Assembly (NCBI GenBank): GCA_034670065.1
Contig: JAXMOG010000002.1
Span: 248,001-312,000 of the forward strand
Reading direction: 5' to 3'
DNA from: Mesobacterium_A sp034670065
Lineage (GTDB): Bacteria; Pseudomonadota; Alphaproteobacteria; Rhodobacterales; Rhodobacteraceae
Length of the DNA stretch: 64,000 bases
The position numbers were made by a program, and so were the translations under genes. The notes under the pieces are model-generated. The model was not told the origin of the DNA and did not search any database. It saw only the letters and a program-made list of their open reading frames with translations. Below, piece by piece: positions 43,366-51,859 of the stretch; the first letter of the stretch is position 1, and each line of letters begins with the position of its first letter.

Positions 43366-46011
43366 ATGACTGAGTTTTGGTGGTTCCAGAACGTCCCGGA
43401 AGAACAGATTGCGGTGGTCTGTCCGGGTGCAAAGAGCGTGACTTACGGTCAGCTGTCAGAGCAAGCGGATGCTTGGGTAGAACGGATTGCAGCCGCCGCT
43501 ACGCAAAAGCCGGGGCTTGCTGTTCTGGACTTTTCCACATCCGTTGAAGCCATTGCTGCCTATGTTGGTTTGTTGCGCGCAGGTGTGCCTGTTTTGGTAC
43601 TGGAACCAGGGCAACTGACACCGGATAGCCGTCTGGCGCAGGTTTGGCAGCCAGAGCTGCACATCCAGCAGGGAAAAACGGGATTGGAGCTTTCTGTCCT
43701 GGCTTCCCATAAGGGTGATCAGCCGGCACCACACCCTGATTTGCGCGTCTTGCTTTCAACATCCGGCACGACGGGTGATCCAAAGTTGGTGCGCTTGTCC
43801 GGGCAGAATATCGATTCAAACGCCGTCTCAATTGCTGAATACCTTGGCTTAACACCGTCTGACCGGGCGGTGACAACTTTGCCGTTCTTCTATTCATACG
43901 GTTTGTCTGTCCTGAATTCGTATCTGGCAGCCGGCGCATCGGTGATGTTGACCGATCGGTCCGTCGTCGAAGCGTCGTTCTGGGAAGAAGCGCGCGTGCA
44001 CAAAGCCACAAGCCTGGCTTTGGTTCCGCATCAGTTTGATTTGTTGGATCATGGGTCTTTTGATGGATCCTCCCTACCAACGCTACGCTATATCACGCAG
44101 GCGGGTGGCAAGATGGCCGCGCCTGTGGTGCGTCAGTTCCACGAAATGGGTCAGGCCAATGGCTGGAACCTGATCGTGATGTATGGCCAGACAGAAGCCG
44201 CGCCGCGGATGTCTTACATTCCGTCCGAAAAACTGTTGGACGCCCCCGATACGATTGGTCAGGCCATTCCCGGCGGTTCATTTCGGCTGATTGATGAGGA
44301 CGGCGCAGAAATCACCACGCAAGATACCGCGGGTGAACTGGTTTATGCGGGTCCGAATGTGATGATGGGCTACGCCACACAGCGCGAGGATCTGGCCAAA
44401 GCCCCAGAGCTGACCGAGCTGCAGACAGGTGACATTGCCGAACGGACAGAACAGGGGTTCTACCGTGTTGTCGGGCGTCTCAAAAGGTTTGTGAAGCTAT
44501 ACGGCCTGCGGTTGAGCTTGGATCAGATCGAAACAGGGCTGCGTGACAAAGGGATCGCTGTTCAGGCGGTGTCTTGTGATGATCGTCTTGTACTGTTCCA
44601 CCACAATTCCGAACAAGGGGCTGCCGCCTGTGACTATGTTTCAGAGACATATCATGTGCCCACCACTGGGATCTTTGCAGAGCATTTAAGCCAAGTGCCC
44701 CTGTTGCCGTCAGGCAAAACGGATTTCCGCGCTTTGACGGAACAAGCCAAAAGCGTGATTGAGCGTCGCCGCGATGATACGTCGGAAGACGGCAAAGACA
44801 GCCTGGTTGATGTGATGAAGCGCGCAACGCGCCGTGAAAACGTTGGCCCATACGACAGTTTTGTTTCTTTGGGTGGCGACTCGCTCAGCTATTTGCAGAT
44901 GCAGTTAGCACTGGAAGAACGTCTGGGCCGCGCGCCAGAGGGCTGGGAAACCATGACCCTAGGAGAGCTTTCTGCGCTGCGTCCGGCAGAGAATGCGCGG
45001 CTTGACCGCAGCGTTGTGCGGCTGGATGTGATGCTGCGTTTGTTGGCTATCTTTCTGGTCGTCGGTCAGCATGCCAGCGACTACAAATTATTTGGCGGCA
45101 CATGGATGCTGGTGTTGCTGATGGGTTATTCAGCCGCGCGCTTCCAGCAACGTCTAATCGCCTCTGGTCAGCCATTTCGCTTGGGTTTCAACATGTTGTA
45201 CCCAATCTTGCCGATCTATTTCCTGCTGATGTATGGCTACATGGAGACGCGGGACATGGTGCCTACCAGCTATTGGTCGCTGCTGGGCAACTATTACATC
45301 TGGCCCAAGGGCAAGCTGATTGAGGTCTATTGGTTTGTGAACCTATACGCTCAATTGGTGATGCTGATCGTGCTGGCTGCGGCTATTCCGGCCACGCGCC
45401 GTGCAGTTGGCCGCGCGCCATGGTTCAGTGTGGCCCTGTTGCTGCTGGGAACCTTGATTGTCCAAGGTGCAATTGTGTTTATGCATGGCGGCGCCGCTGC
45501 CAAAATCGCGCAGTTCCCAGTGCCGCATATTGCAGCGTGGGGCTTTTTGGAAAACGTGCCGATCTTCCTGACCGGCTGGTTGCTCTTTGCCGCAAAATCG
45601 ATGATCCGCCGAACGGTCACCTTGGTCTTGGCCGCCGCGACGATTGCAATGTTCACAACAAACGATCCGTCGTTGCACACACTGTTCTGGCTGATCGTAG
45701 CAACGACAGGGCTGTTCCTGAATGTCGACTTCTTGATGCCCAAGGGTGTGGCGAAGGTGTTTCAGCTGATCGCGTCTTCGACAATGTTCATTTACCTGAT
45801 CCACCAGGTTCTGATCCACGGGATTTTCCAGCTTGGTTGGTCGGATCCGGTAGAGCTGATGGTGGCGTGGGTGGTGTCCTTTAGCGTGGGCGTTGCGGTG
45901 AAATTGATATTTGAGCGTGTCGATCCGCTGGTTCTATGGATGAACCGGCGCTCGTCGAAGCGTGACAAGGCCAATCAAGCCGTTCAGGCCAACCCAGAGG
46001 CTGGCGAGTAA
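43366..46011 (+). CDS. Adenylation-carrier-acyltransferase fusion protein (NRPS-like, AT3 C-terminus)
   Basis: 881 residues from the ATG at 43366. Residues 1-460 are an AMP-forming ligase: A3 core STSGTTGDPK (131-140), YGQTE (273-277), GELVYAGPN, RLKRFVKLYGLR and the A10 lysine in LPSGKTD (Lys451). Residues 475-540 are a carrier domain with LGGDSL (Ser506 for phosphopantetheine). From about 553 a membrane acyltransferase-3 domain follows with LRLLAIFLVVGQHA (His569) and about ten hydrophobic helices. It likely activates an acid, loads it on its own carrier, and transfers it to an acceptor at the membrane. No other biosynthetic gene is next to it. Confidence 0.9.
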   Translation: MTEFWWFQNVPEEQIAVVCPGAKSVTYGQLSEQADAWVERIAAAATQKPGLAVLDFSTSVEAIAAYVGLLRAGVPVLVLEPGQLTPDSRLAQVWQPELHIQQGKTGLELSVLASHKGDQPAPHPDLRVLLSTSGTTGDPKLVRLSGQNIDSNAVSIAEYLGLTPSDRAVTTLPFFYSYGLSVLNSYLAAGASVMLTDRSVVEASFWEEARVHKATSLALVPHQFDLLDHGSFDGSSLPTLRYITQAGGKMAAPVVRQFHEMGQANGWNLIVMYGQTEAAPRMSYIPSEKLLDAPDTIGQAIPGGSFRLIDEDGAEITTQDTAGELVYAGPNVMMGYATQREDLAKAPELTELQTGDIAERTEQGFYRVVGRLKRFVKLYGLRLSLDQIETGLRDKGIAVQAVSCDDRLVLFHHNSEQGAAACDYVSETYHVPTTGIFAEHLSQVPLLPSGKTDFRALTEQAKSVIERRRDDTSEDGKDSLVDVMKRATRRENVGPYDSFVSLGGDSLSYLQMQLALEERLGRAPEGWETMTLGELSALRPAENARLDRSVVRLDVMLRLLAIFLVVGQHASDYKLFGGTWMLVLLMGYSAARFQQRLIASGQPFRLGFNMLYPILPIYFLLMYGYMETRDMVPTSYWSLLGNYYIWPKGKLIEVYWFVNLYAQLVMLIVLAAAIPATRRAVGRAPWFSVALLLLGTLIVQGAIVFMHGGAAAKIAQFPVPHIAAWGFLENVPIFLTGWLLFAAKSMIRRTVTLVLAAATIAMFTTNDPSLHTLFWLIVATTGLFLNVDFLMPKGVAKVFQLIASSTMFIYLIHQVLIHGIFQLGWSDPVELMVAWVVSFSVGVAVKLIFERVDPLVLWMNRRSSKRDKANQAVQANPEAGE

Positions 46012-46043
46012 ACCATCTGAAAAAACGAATGGGCTTGGTGTTT

Positions 46044-46058
46044 GTTCGCGTTTCGTGC
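46044..46058 (+). promoter_or_regulatory. Near-consensus alphaproteobacterial LexA (SOS) box upstream of ruvC
   Basis: GTTC-N7-GTGC lies 33 nt before ruvC; the alphaproteobacterial SOS box is GTTC-N7-GTTC, so one base differs. The position is right for repression of ruvCAB. The single mismatch lowers confidence. Confidence 0.45.
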
Positions 46059-46091
46059 TAATTCACAACAAAGCAACAAACGCGAGCAGAC

Positions 46092-46580
46092 ATGCGTGTA
46101 ATCGGGATTGATCCGGGACTTCGAAACCTCGGTTGGGGCGTGATTGATTCAGACGGCAGCCGCCTGCGTCATGTCGCAAATGGCGTGCTGCATTCCGAAG
46201 GCACCGATCTGGCGCAGCGGCTTCTGTCGCTGCATCAACAACTGACCGAAGTGTTTCACGCGCACTCTCCTGAAACGTCGGCGGTGGAACAAACCTTTGT
46301 CAACAAAGACGCTGTGGCGACCCTGAAGCTGGGGCAAGCACGGGCGATTGCGTTGTTGGTTCCGGCGCAGTTTGGTTTGGATGTCGGTGAATACGCCCCG
46401 AACGCTGTCAAGAAGACGGTCGTTGGTGTGGGGCACGCTGATAAGGTTCAAGTGGCACATATGGTGCGCATGCAATTGCCCGGTGTTCAGATTGCAGGGG
46501 CAGATTCTGCCGACGCGCTGGCCATTGCGATGTGTCACGCTTGGAAAGTTCGCGCCCCGAAAATGAAAGTGCGCGTATGA
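46092..46580 (+). CDS. ruvC: Crossover junction endodeoxyribonuclease RuvC
   Basis: 162 residues. GIDPGLRNLGWG carries the first catalytic Asp, AVEQTFVNKDAVATLKLGQARA the Glu region, and the C-terminal ADSADALAIAMCH the last Asp residues. RuvC cuts Holliday junctions delivered by RuvAB. Its stop overlaps the ruvA start (ATGA). First gene of the ruvCAB operon. Confidence 0.97.
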   Translation: MRVIGIDPGLRNLGWGVIDSDGSRLRHVANGVLHSEGTDLAQRLLSLHQQLTEVFHAHSPETSAVEQTFVNKDAVATLKLGQARAIALLVPAQFGLDVGEYAPNAVKKTVVGVGHADKVQVAHMVRMQLPGVQIAGADSADALAIAMCHAWKVRAPKMKVRV

Positions 46581-47254
46581 TTGGCAAGATTTCCGGACGG
46601 ATCGAATACAAGGCCACAGACCATGTTCTGATCGATGTGCGCGGTGTGGGCTATATGGTGTATTGCAGTGACCGGGTGTTGGCGGGCTTGCCGGGGCCGG
46701 GGGAGGCCGCCGCGTTGTACACTGACCTACTGGTGCGCGAAGACTTGCTACAGCTTTTCGGCTTTCCGACACTGGTTGAAAAGGAATGGCATCGTCTTTT
46801 GATGAGCGTTCAGGGAGTTGGCGCGAAAGCATCGCTGGCAATTCTGGGAACGCTTGGCCCTGATGCTGTATCTCGTGCGATTGCCTTGGGGGATTGGAAC
46901 GCCGTAAAGGCAGCCAAGGGAATTGGCCCCAAAACAGCGCAGCGCGTTGTGATCGAACTAAAGGACAAAGCGCCAACCATAATGGCGATGGGCGCGGCGC
47001 AGGCAGCACGCCCATCAACCAGCACTGACGATGCCGTGTTGGAACCGTTGGACGCTGTCGAACCTGCACCGGAACCCACCGTTTCCGCCGTTGGGAGCGG
47101 TGCGCAGGCCGATGCCCTGTCAGCGCTGTCCAACCTTGGCTATGCGCCCGCTGATGCAGCGCGCGCGGTGGCGCAGGCGGCGGACAGTGGCGAAGCCAGC
47201 GATTCCGCATCGCTTATCCGGGCGGCCTTGCGTCTGTTGGCACCAAAGGACTAA
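46577..47254 (+). CDS. ruvA: Holliday junction branch migration protein RuvA
   Basis: 225 residues from the ATG at 46577 overlapping ruvC; the frame back to 46532 is inside ruvC. MIGKISGRI opens the OB domain, VQGVGAKASLAILGTLG and AKGIGPKTAQRVVIELKDK are the two helix-hairpin-helix motifs, and a flexible Pro/Glu-rich linker (about 135-175) leads to the C-terminal RuvB-binding helices. It tetramerises on the junction and loads RuvB. Confidence 0.96.
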   Translation: MIGKISGRIEYKATDHVLIDVRGVGYMVYCSDRVLAGLPGPGEAAALYTDLLVREDLLQLFGFPTLVEKEWHRLLMSVQGVGAKASLAILGTLGPDAVSRAIALGDWNAVKAAKGIGPKTAQRVVIELKDKAPTIMAMGAAQAARPSTSTDDAVLEPLDAVEPAPEPTVSAVGSGAQADALSALSNLGYAPADAARAVAQAADSGEASDSASLIRAALRLLAPKD

Positions 47255-47263
47255 CGGTGACAC

Positions 47264-48295
47264 ATGACAGACTCTGACCCAACATTGCGGCCCGATCCCT
47301 TGCCCGAAGATGCGGACCGTGCGCTGCGCCCTCGGGCGCTGGATGATTTCGTAGGCCAGGCCGAACTGCGCGCAAACCTGAACGTGTTTATCCAGTCTGC
47401 CCGACAACGTGGCGAGGCGATGGATCATACCTTGTTTTATGGCCCGCCGGGTCTGGGTAAGACGACACTGGCACAGATTATGGCGCGGGAATTGGGTGTT
47501 AACTTCCGAATGACTTCGGGTCCGGTTCTGGCCAAAGCTGGTGATTTGGCGGCGATTCTGACCAACCTTGAAGCGCGCGATGTGCTGTTCATCGACGAAA
47601 TTCACCGTCTGAACCCGGCCATCGAAGAAGTGCTCTATCCCGCGATGGAGGATTACGAACTGGATCTGGTGATCGGTGAAGGCCCCGCCGCCCGTACCGT
47701 TCGGATTGAATTGCAGCCGTTTACACTGGTGGGTGCAACAACGCGTCTGGGTCTATTGACGACCCCGCTGCGCGACCGGTTCGGCATCCCGTCGCGGTTA
47801 CAATTTTACACCGTCGATGAGTTGAACACGATTGTCACCCGCAACGCAGAAAAGCTGGGTGTCACTACAGAAGATGCAGGCGCCCGCGAAATCGCGCGCC
47901 GCGCCCGTGGCACACCACGGATTGCTGGGCGGTTGCTGCGCAGGGTGGTTGATTTTGCCGTGGTCGAAGGTGATGGGCGCATCACACAAGAATTGGCAGA
48001 CAACGCGTTGATCCGACTGGGCGTCGATAATCTGGGGTTGGACGGCGCAGACCGTCGTTATCTGCGCCTGATTGCCGAGCACTATGGCGGCGGGCCTGTC
48101 GGCATTGAAACGATGTCCGCCGCATTGTCAGAAAGCCGCGACGCGCTGGAAGAGGTGATCGAGCCATTCTTGCTGCAACAAGGTCTGATCCAGCGTACGC
48201 CACGCGGGCGGATGCTGGCGCATTCTGGCTGGCGCCATTTGGGGCTGGAAGCGCCCCGTGCGCCGGGGCAAAGCGACATGTTCGGTCAGGCATAG
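47264..48295 (+). CDS. ruvB: Holliday junction branch migration ATPase RuvB
   Basis: 343 residues. Walker A GPPGLGKTTL, Walker B VLFIDEIHRL, sensor I GATTRLG and sensor II region GTPRIAGRLLRRV are all intact, with the winged-helix C-terminus (FLLQQGLIQRTPRGR). It drives branch migration as a hexamer. Ten nucleotides separate it from ruvA. Confidence 0.97.
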   Translation: MTDSDPTLRPDPLPEDADRALRPRALDDFVGQAELRANLNVFIQSARQRGEAMDHTLFYGPPGLGKTTLAQIMARELGVNFRMTSGPVLAKAGDLAAILTNLEARDVLFIDEIHRLNPAIEEVLYPAMEDYELDLVIGEGPAARTVRIELQPFTLVGATTRLGLLTTPLRDRFGIPSRLQFYTVDELNTIVTRNAEKLGVTTEDAGAREIARRARGTPRIAGRLLRRVVDFAVVEGDGRITQELADNALIRLGVDNLGLDGADRRYLRLIAEHYGGGPVGIETMSAALSESRDALEEVIEPFLLQQGLIQRTPRGRMLAHSGWRHLGLEAPRAPGQSDMFGQA

Positions 48296-48463
48296 GCGCA
48301 TTTCCGGCGCGGTTCCTTCGTCCGCCCCTTGCGCGCAACAGCGGCCAAATTTCCTATCAGTGCGGGTGTGTCCACCCCAGCCAATGTGCAGAATGGTTGC
48401 CTTGCGCGGTTCAAGCTGGCATCCGGTGCCCGAACACAACTTCAGAGTCGGCAAGACATCGCC

Positions 48464-49108
48464 ATGACAACAGACAATATCGCCCCTCTTTTCACTGCGC
48501 CGGACGGCACCTATCGTTTTGCCCGTTGGGGGCGCCCAATGGCCCCAATCGTGTTTGGCGTTGATGATGCCACGCTTGCAACTGTCAAAGGCGCGTTTCA
48601 GGCCGTTGCAACGCTGACCGGTCGTGAATTGGCCGAAACAGACCCAGAGCTGGGCAGCAACGCGATGGTCTTTTTTATGCGCGACTGGAAAGAGCTGCTG
48701 GAGGTTCCTGATCTGGATCGGTTGATTGATGGCCTGTCTGATACCGTGGCGCGGTTGGAAGCAGGGAATGCCAACCAGTTTCGCACATTCCGCTTTGACA
48801 AGAATGGCGCCATTCAGGCCTGTTTTCTGTTTCTGCGCATGGATGACGACATGGCAGACATTCCAGCGCAGGATTTGGCGCTGGCCCAAGTGGTTCAGCT
48901 GGCGCTTTTGTGGTCAGACGAGGCTTTTCGTAGTCGGTCGCCTTTGGCACGGTTAGAGAATGGGCAGATCGTCCTGCGGCCGGATATCGCCGGAGTATTG
49001 CGCGCGGCCTATGATCCGGTAATGCCGGATGTGGCCGCTGATCCGTCTCATGCGTTGCGATTGTCGGCGCGTGTCGCAATGGCCCAAGCACAGACACCGC
49101 AATCGTGA
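48464..49108 (+). CDS. Hypothetical cytosolic protein between ruvB and ybgC
   Basis: 214 residues from the ATG at 48464; the frame extends to 48329 but the upstream part looks non-coding. There is no signal or membrane segment. The core GRPMAPIVFGVDDATLATVKGAF and RTFRFDKNGAIQACFLFLRMDDD suggests a mixed alpha/beta domain. I do not recognise a named family. It lies 17 nt before ybgC on the same strand, so it is probably co-transcribed with the tol-pal genes. Confidence 0.75.
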   Translation: MTTDNIAPLFTAPDGTYRFARWGRPMAPIVFGVDDATLATVKGAFQAVATLTGRELAETDPELGSNAMVFFMRDWKELLEVPDLDRLIDGLSDTVARLEAGNANQFRTFRFDKNGAIQACFLFLRMDDDMADIPAQDLALAQVVQLALLWSDEAFRSRSPLARLENGQIVLRPDIAGVLRAAYDPVMPDVAADPSHALRLSARVAMAQAQTPQS

Positions 49109-49125
49109 AAAGGTAGCAAACTGGT

Positions 49126-49515
49126 ATGACTCACGAAATCTCAGTTCGGGTATATTACGAAGACACCGATATGGCGGGGATCGTCTACTATGCGAATTAC
49201 CTGAAATTCATCGAACGTGCCCGTAGCGAGTGGGTTCGAAGCCTTGGTATTGATCAAGGTGCGATGCGCGAAGATGAAGGGTTGGTGTTTGCTGTGCGTC
49301 GGCTTGAGGCGGACTATATCGCGCCCGCCAAATTTGACGATGAGCTGACCGTTCGAACAGCGCAGCGCGCCGTCACAGGGGCCCGTCTGGTTTTGTGGCA
49401 AGAAGTGCTGCGCGGCGAGGAAATCTTGTTCCAGGCAGAGGTCACCGTTGTTTGTGTGAACGAAGCCGGACACGCCGCGCGTCTTCCGGCAAACATCCGC
49501 CTGATTTTGCACTGA
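49126..49515 (+). CDS. ybgC: Tol-Pal system-associated acyl-CoA thioesterase YbgC
   Basis: 129 residues. The hotdog active site YEDTDMAGIVYYANYLKFIE (residues 10-29) matches YbgC/4HBT enzymes, with Asp in the catalytic position. It hydrolyses acyl-CoA and is conserved at the head of tol-pal clusters, probably linked to phospholipid homeostasis. The order ybgC-tolQRAB-pal is retained here. Confidence 0.95.
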   Translation: MTHEISVRVYYEDTDMAGIVYYANYLKFIERARSEWVRSLGIDQGAMREDEGLVFAVRRLEADYIAPAKFDDELTVRTAQRAVTGARLVLWQEVLRGEEILFQAEVTVVCVNEAGHAARLPANIRLILH

Positions 49516-49537
49516 CCCGCAGTTTGACGCCATTGTG

Positions 49538-49567
49538 TTGGCGTTTCCCCTGCACTTGGGATAGAAT
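49538..49567 (+). promoter_or_regulatory. Possible promoter before tolQ
   Basis: TTGGCG (49538-49543) and TAGAAT (49562-49567) are separated by 18 nt, 51 nt before the tolQ start. The -10 lies in a GGGAT-AGA-ATCCC dyad. It could give tolQRAB-pal a transcript separate from ybgC. Confidence 0.35.
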
Positions 49568-49618
49568 CCCATCTAATCAGAGCTGTCCTAAGGCGGCCGA
49601 TTGAGACGAGAGCAGGTT

Positions 49619-50314
49619 ATGGAAGCAGATGCGATGGCCCTTGCGCAAGGGGTCGACTTCTCGATGTGGGGGCTGTTTGCCCGCGCAACGCTGACAGTTA
49701 AATTGGTGATGCTGGTGTTGATCGCCGCATCCTTTTGGTCTTGGGCGATTATCGTTCAGAAAGTGATTTCGTTTCGCGCCGCCCGGCGCGAATCCAACAC
49801 GTTTGACCGGGCTTTTTGGTCTGGTGAACCGCTGGATGAGCTGTTTGACCAAATCGGGGCCGAGCCAAAAGGGCGGGCAGAACGTGTGTTTGCCGCCGGA
49901 ATGATTGAATGGCGCCGGTCGCACCGACAAGACGGCGGGCTGATTGCAGGGGCTCAGGCGCGCATTGAACGCAGCATGGACGTGGCCGTAGCCAAAGAGG
50001 CCGAAGATCTGCAAAGCGGTCTGACGGTATTGGCCACCATCGGTTCCGTTGGTCCCTTTGTGGGCCTGTTCGGAACGGTCTGGGGCATCATGAATGCCTT
50101 TATCGAAATTGCGCAGCAACAAAACACCTCTTTGGTTGTTGTCGCGCCAGGGATCGCCGAGGCCCTGTTGGCCACTGGCTTGGGTCTGTTGGCCGCTATC
50201 CCTGCTGTTGTGTATTACAACAAGCTGTCGGCAGACAGTGATAGGCTGCTGGCCGGGTACGAAGCCTTTTCTGATGAGTTTTCCACCATCCTTTCGCGCC
50301 AGTTGGACGCATAG
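49619..50314 (+). CDS. tolQ: Tol-Pal system proton-channel protein TolQ
   Basis: 231 residues from the ATG at 49619. It has three membrane segments (VKLVMLVLIAASFWSWAIIV near the N-terminus, and two in the C-terminal half: LTVLATIGSVGPFVGLFG and GIAEALLATGLGLLAAIPAV). These are MotA/TolQ/ExbB family hallmarks. With TolR it forms the proton-driven motor that energises TolA for outer-membrane constriction at division. Confidence 0.96.
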   Translation: MEADAMALAQGVDFSMWGLFARATLTVKLVMLVLIAASFWSWAIIVQKVISFRAARRESNTFDRAFWSGEPLDELFDQIGAEPKGRAERVFAAGMIEWRRSHRQDGGLIAGAQARIERSMDVAVAKEAEDLQSGLTVLATIGSVGPFVGLFGTVWGIMNAFIEIAQQQNTSLVVVAPGIAEALLATGLGLLAAIPAVVYYNKLSADSDRLLAGYEAFSDEFSTILSRQLDA

Positions 50315-50317
50315 AGG

Positions 50318-50791
50318 ATGGGCGCAGGTGTCATCAAATCTTCAGGAGGCGGCGGCAGCCGTCGGCGCCGCCGCAGACGGGCGCAGCCAATGGCCGAAAT
50401 CAACGTGACACCAATGGTGGATGTCATGCTGGTTTTATTGATCATCTTTATGGTCGCTGCGCCGTTGTTGACCGTGGGTGTTCCTGTGGAACTGCCCAAA
50501 ACAGCGGCCTCGGCATTGCCATCAGAAACCGAAGAACCGCTGACATTGACCATCGCCGCAGATGGGGCTGTCAGCATTCAAAACACCGAAGTCGACCGTG
50601 CCGAGCTGGTAACACGACTACGGGCGATTGCCGCAGAACGGTCTGATGATCGGGTGTTCTTGCGGGCTGATGGGTCTGTTCCGTATAGCGCGGTGGCCGA
50701 GATTATGGGTGCGTTGAATGCGGGCGGTTTTTCGTCCATCGGTCTTGTCACCGATATTGGTGGCCCGCCGCTCAACGGGGCCGAGGGGTAG
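50318..50791 (+). CDS. tolR: Tol-Pal system protein TolR
   Basis: 157 residues. A Gly/Arg-rich cytosolic start (GGGGSRRRRRRR) precedes EINVTPMVDVMLVLLIIFMV, the single helix with the proton-relay Asp. The periplasmic ExbD-like domain follows (DRVFLRADGSVPYSAVAEIM). It starts 3 nt after tolQ. It works with TolQ as the motor stator-rotor unit. Confidence 0.96.
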   Translation: MGAGVIKSSGGGGSRRRRRRRAQPMAEINVTPMVDVMLVLLIIFMVAAPLLTVGVPVELPKTAASALPSETEEPLTLTIAADGAVSIQNTEVDRAELVTRLRAIAAERSDDRVFLRADGSVPYSAVAEIMGALNAGGFSSIGLVTDIGGPPLNGAEG

Positions 50792-50800
50792 GGCACTCCG

Positions 50801-51859
50801 GTGCATATCGGGCATTATATCTCTGGTGCAGGGCACGTGGCGCTGATTGGCTGGCTTCTATTTGGGCAAGCCTTTCGCAGTGATCCACCGCCGCTGGAGG
50901 TGACGGAAGTCGCCGTTTTGTCCGAAGCGGAGTTCGCGGCATTGACGCAGCGCGCGCAACCGCCCGAAAGCACCCAAGATATTCAGGCACCCGTTGCGCC
51001 AGCGGTCAACGAAGACGCCCCGGTGCCGCCCCCGTCAAACCCTGCTCCGGAACCAACGCCCGATCCGGTGCCAGAACCTGAGCCGGTGCCGGAACCCCCC
51101 GCGCCCGAACCGGTGCCACAGGTGCAAGCGCCTGACGTTTCGCCACGGCCGGTGCCGCGCCCCGAAACGCGCGTGGCGCCAGAACCTGTGGAACAATCTG
51201 ATCCAGCGTTGCCAACAGATGTTGAGAGCCGTCCAGACACAACGCCCGACGCCGAAGCAGAGGTTGTTGAGCCCGAGCAGGACGCCGCCGCGCCCGAAGC
51301 AGCAGCAACGGAAATTGTAACCGAAGCCGAAGAGCCTGCATCGGCCGCGCCGGTCACATCATTGCGCCCACGTCTGCGTCCGCAGAACTTGCAAACTGAC
51401 CCAACCCCGCCACAAACGGCCGAGGTTCAAGACCCTGCGCCTGATCTTTCAGATCAGCAGGCGGAGGCGGTCAATGCCGCACTGGCCAGTATTCTTAGCG
51501 GTGGTACGACGAACCCGGAGCCGGACGTGCCCGTAGGTGATCCATTGACCGCAGGTGAACAAAACGCCTTACGTGTGGCAGTAGAAAAATGCTGGGTTGT
51601 CGATGTTGGCAGTCAGGCCGCAAACGTCACCGTAACGATTGCCATGCAAATGGACCGGGACGGACGGGTTGTTACGAATTCGCTGGAGCTGATTTCCTCT
51701 GAAGGGGGGGATGGTTCGGCGGTTGATGCGGCATATCGGGCAGCGCGCAGCGCGGTCTATCGGTGCCAGGGCGACGGCTATGAATTGCCGATAGACAAGT
51801 ATGAACAGTGGAAGGCTATTGAAATGACCTTCAATCCAGAGAAGATGAGGCTGAGATGA
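50801..51859 (+). CDS. tolA: Cell envelope integrity protein TolA
   Basis: 352 residues from a GTG at 50801. One N-terminal membrane helix (GHVALIGWLLFGQAF) leads into a long linker (about 45-225) made of Pro/Glu/Ala/Val repeats (EPEPVPEPPAPEPVP), unlike the Lys/Ala-rich helix of E. coli TolA. The C-terminal domain (NALRVAVEKCWVVDVG onward, ending DKYEQWKAIEMTFNP) binds TolB/Pal. Its stop overlaps tolB. The linker composition is common in alphaproteobacteria. Confidence 0.92.
   Translation: MHIGHYISGAGHVALIGWLLFGQAFRSDPPPLEVTEVAVLSEAEFAALTQRAQPPESTQDIQAPVAPAVNEDAPVPPPSNPAPEPTPDPVPEPEPVPEPPAPEPVPQVQAPDVSPRPVPRPETRVAPEPVEQSDPALPTDVESRPDTTPDAEAEVVEPEQDAAAPEAAATEIVTEAEEPASAAPVTSLRPRLRPQNLQTDPTPPQTAEVQDPAPDLSDQQAEAVNAALASILSGGTTNPEPDVPVGDPLTAGEQNALRVAVEKCWVVDVGSQAANVTVTIAMQMDRDGRVVTNSLELISSEGGDGSAVDAAYRAARSAVYRCQGDGYELPIDKYEQWKAIEMTFNPEKMRLR

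Noticed and set aside
43095..43367. 90-codon minus-strand ORF in the gap before the acyltransferase fusion
   Set aside because: No ribosome binding site, no recognised motif; it reads through the likely leader and start region of the gene at 43366.
46149..47210. 353-codon minus-strand ORF across ruvC/ruvA
   Set aside because: Antisense to two certain genes, low-complexity Arg/Pro/His composition and no family features.
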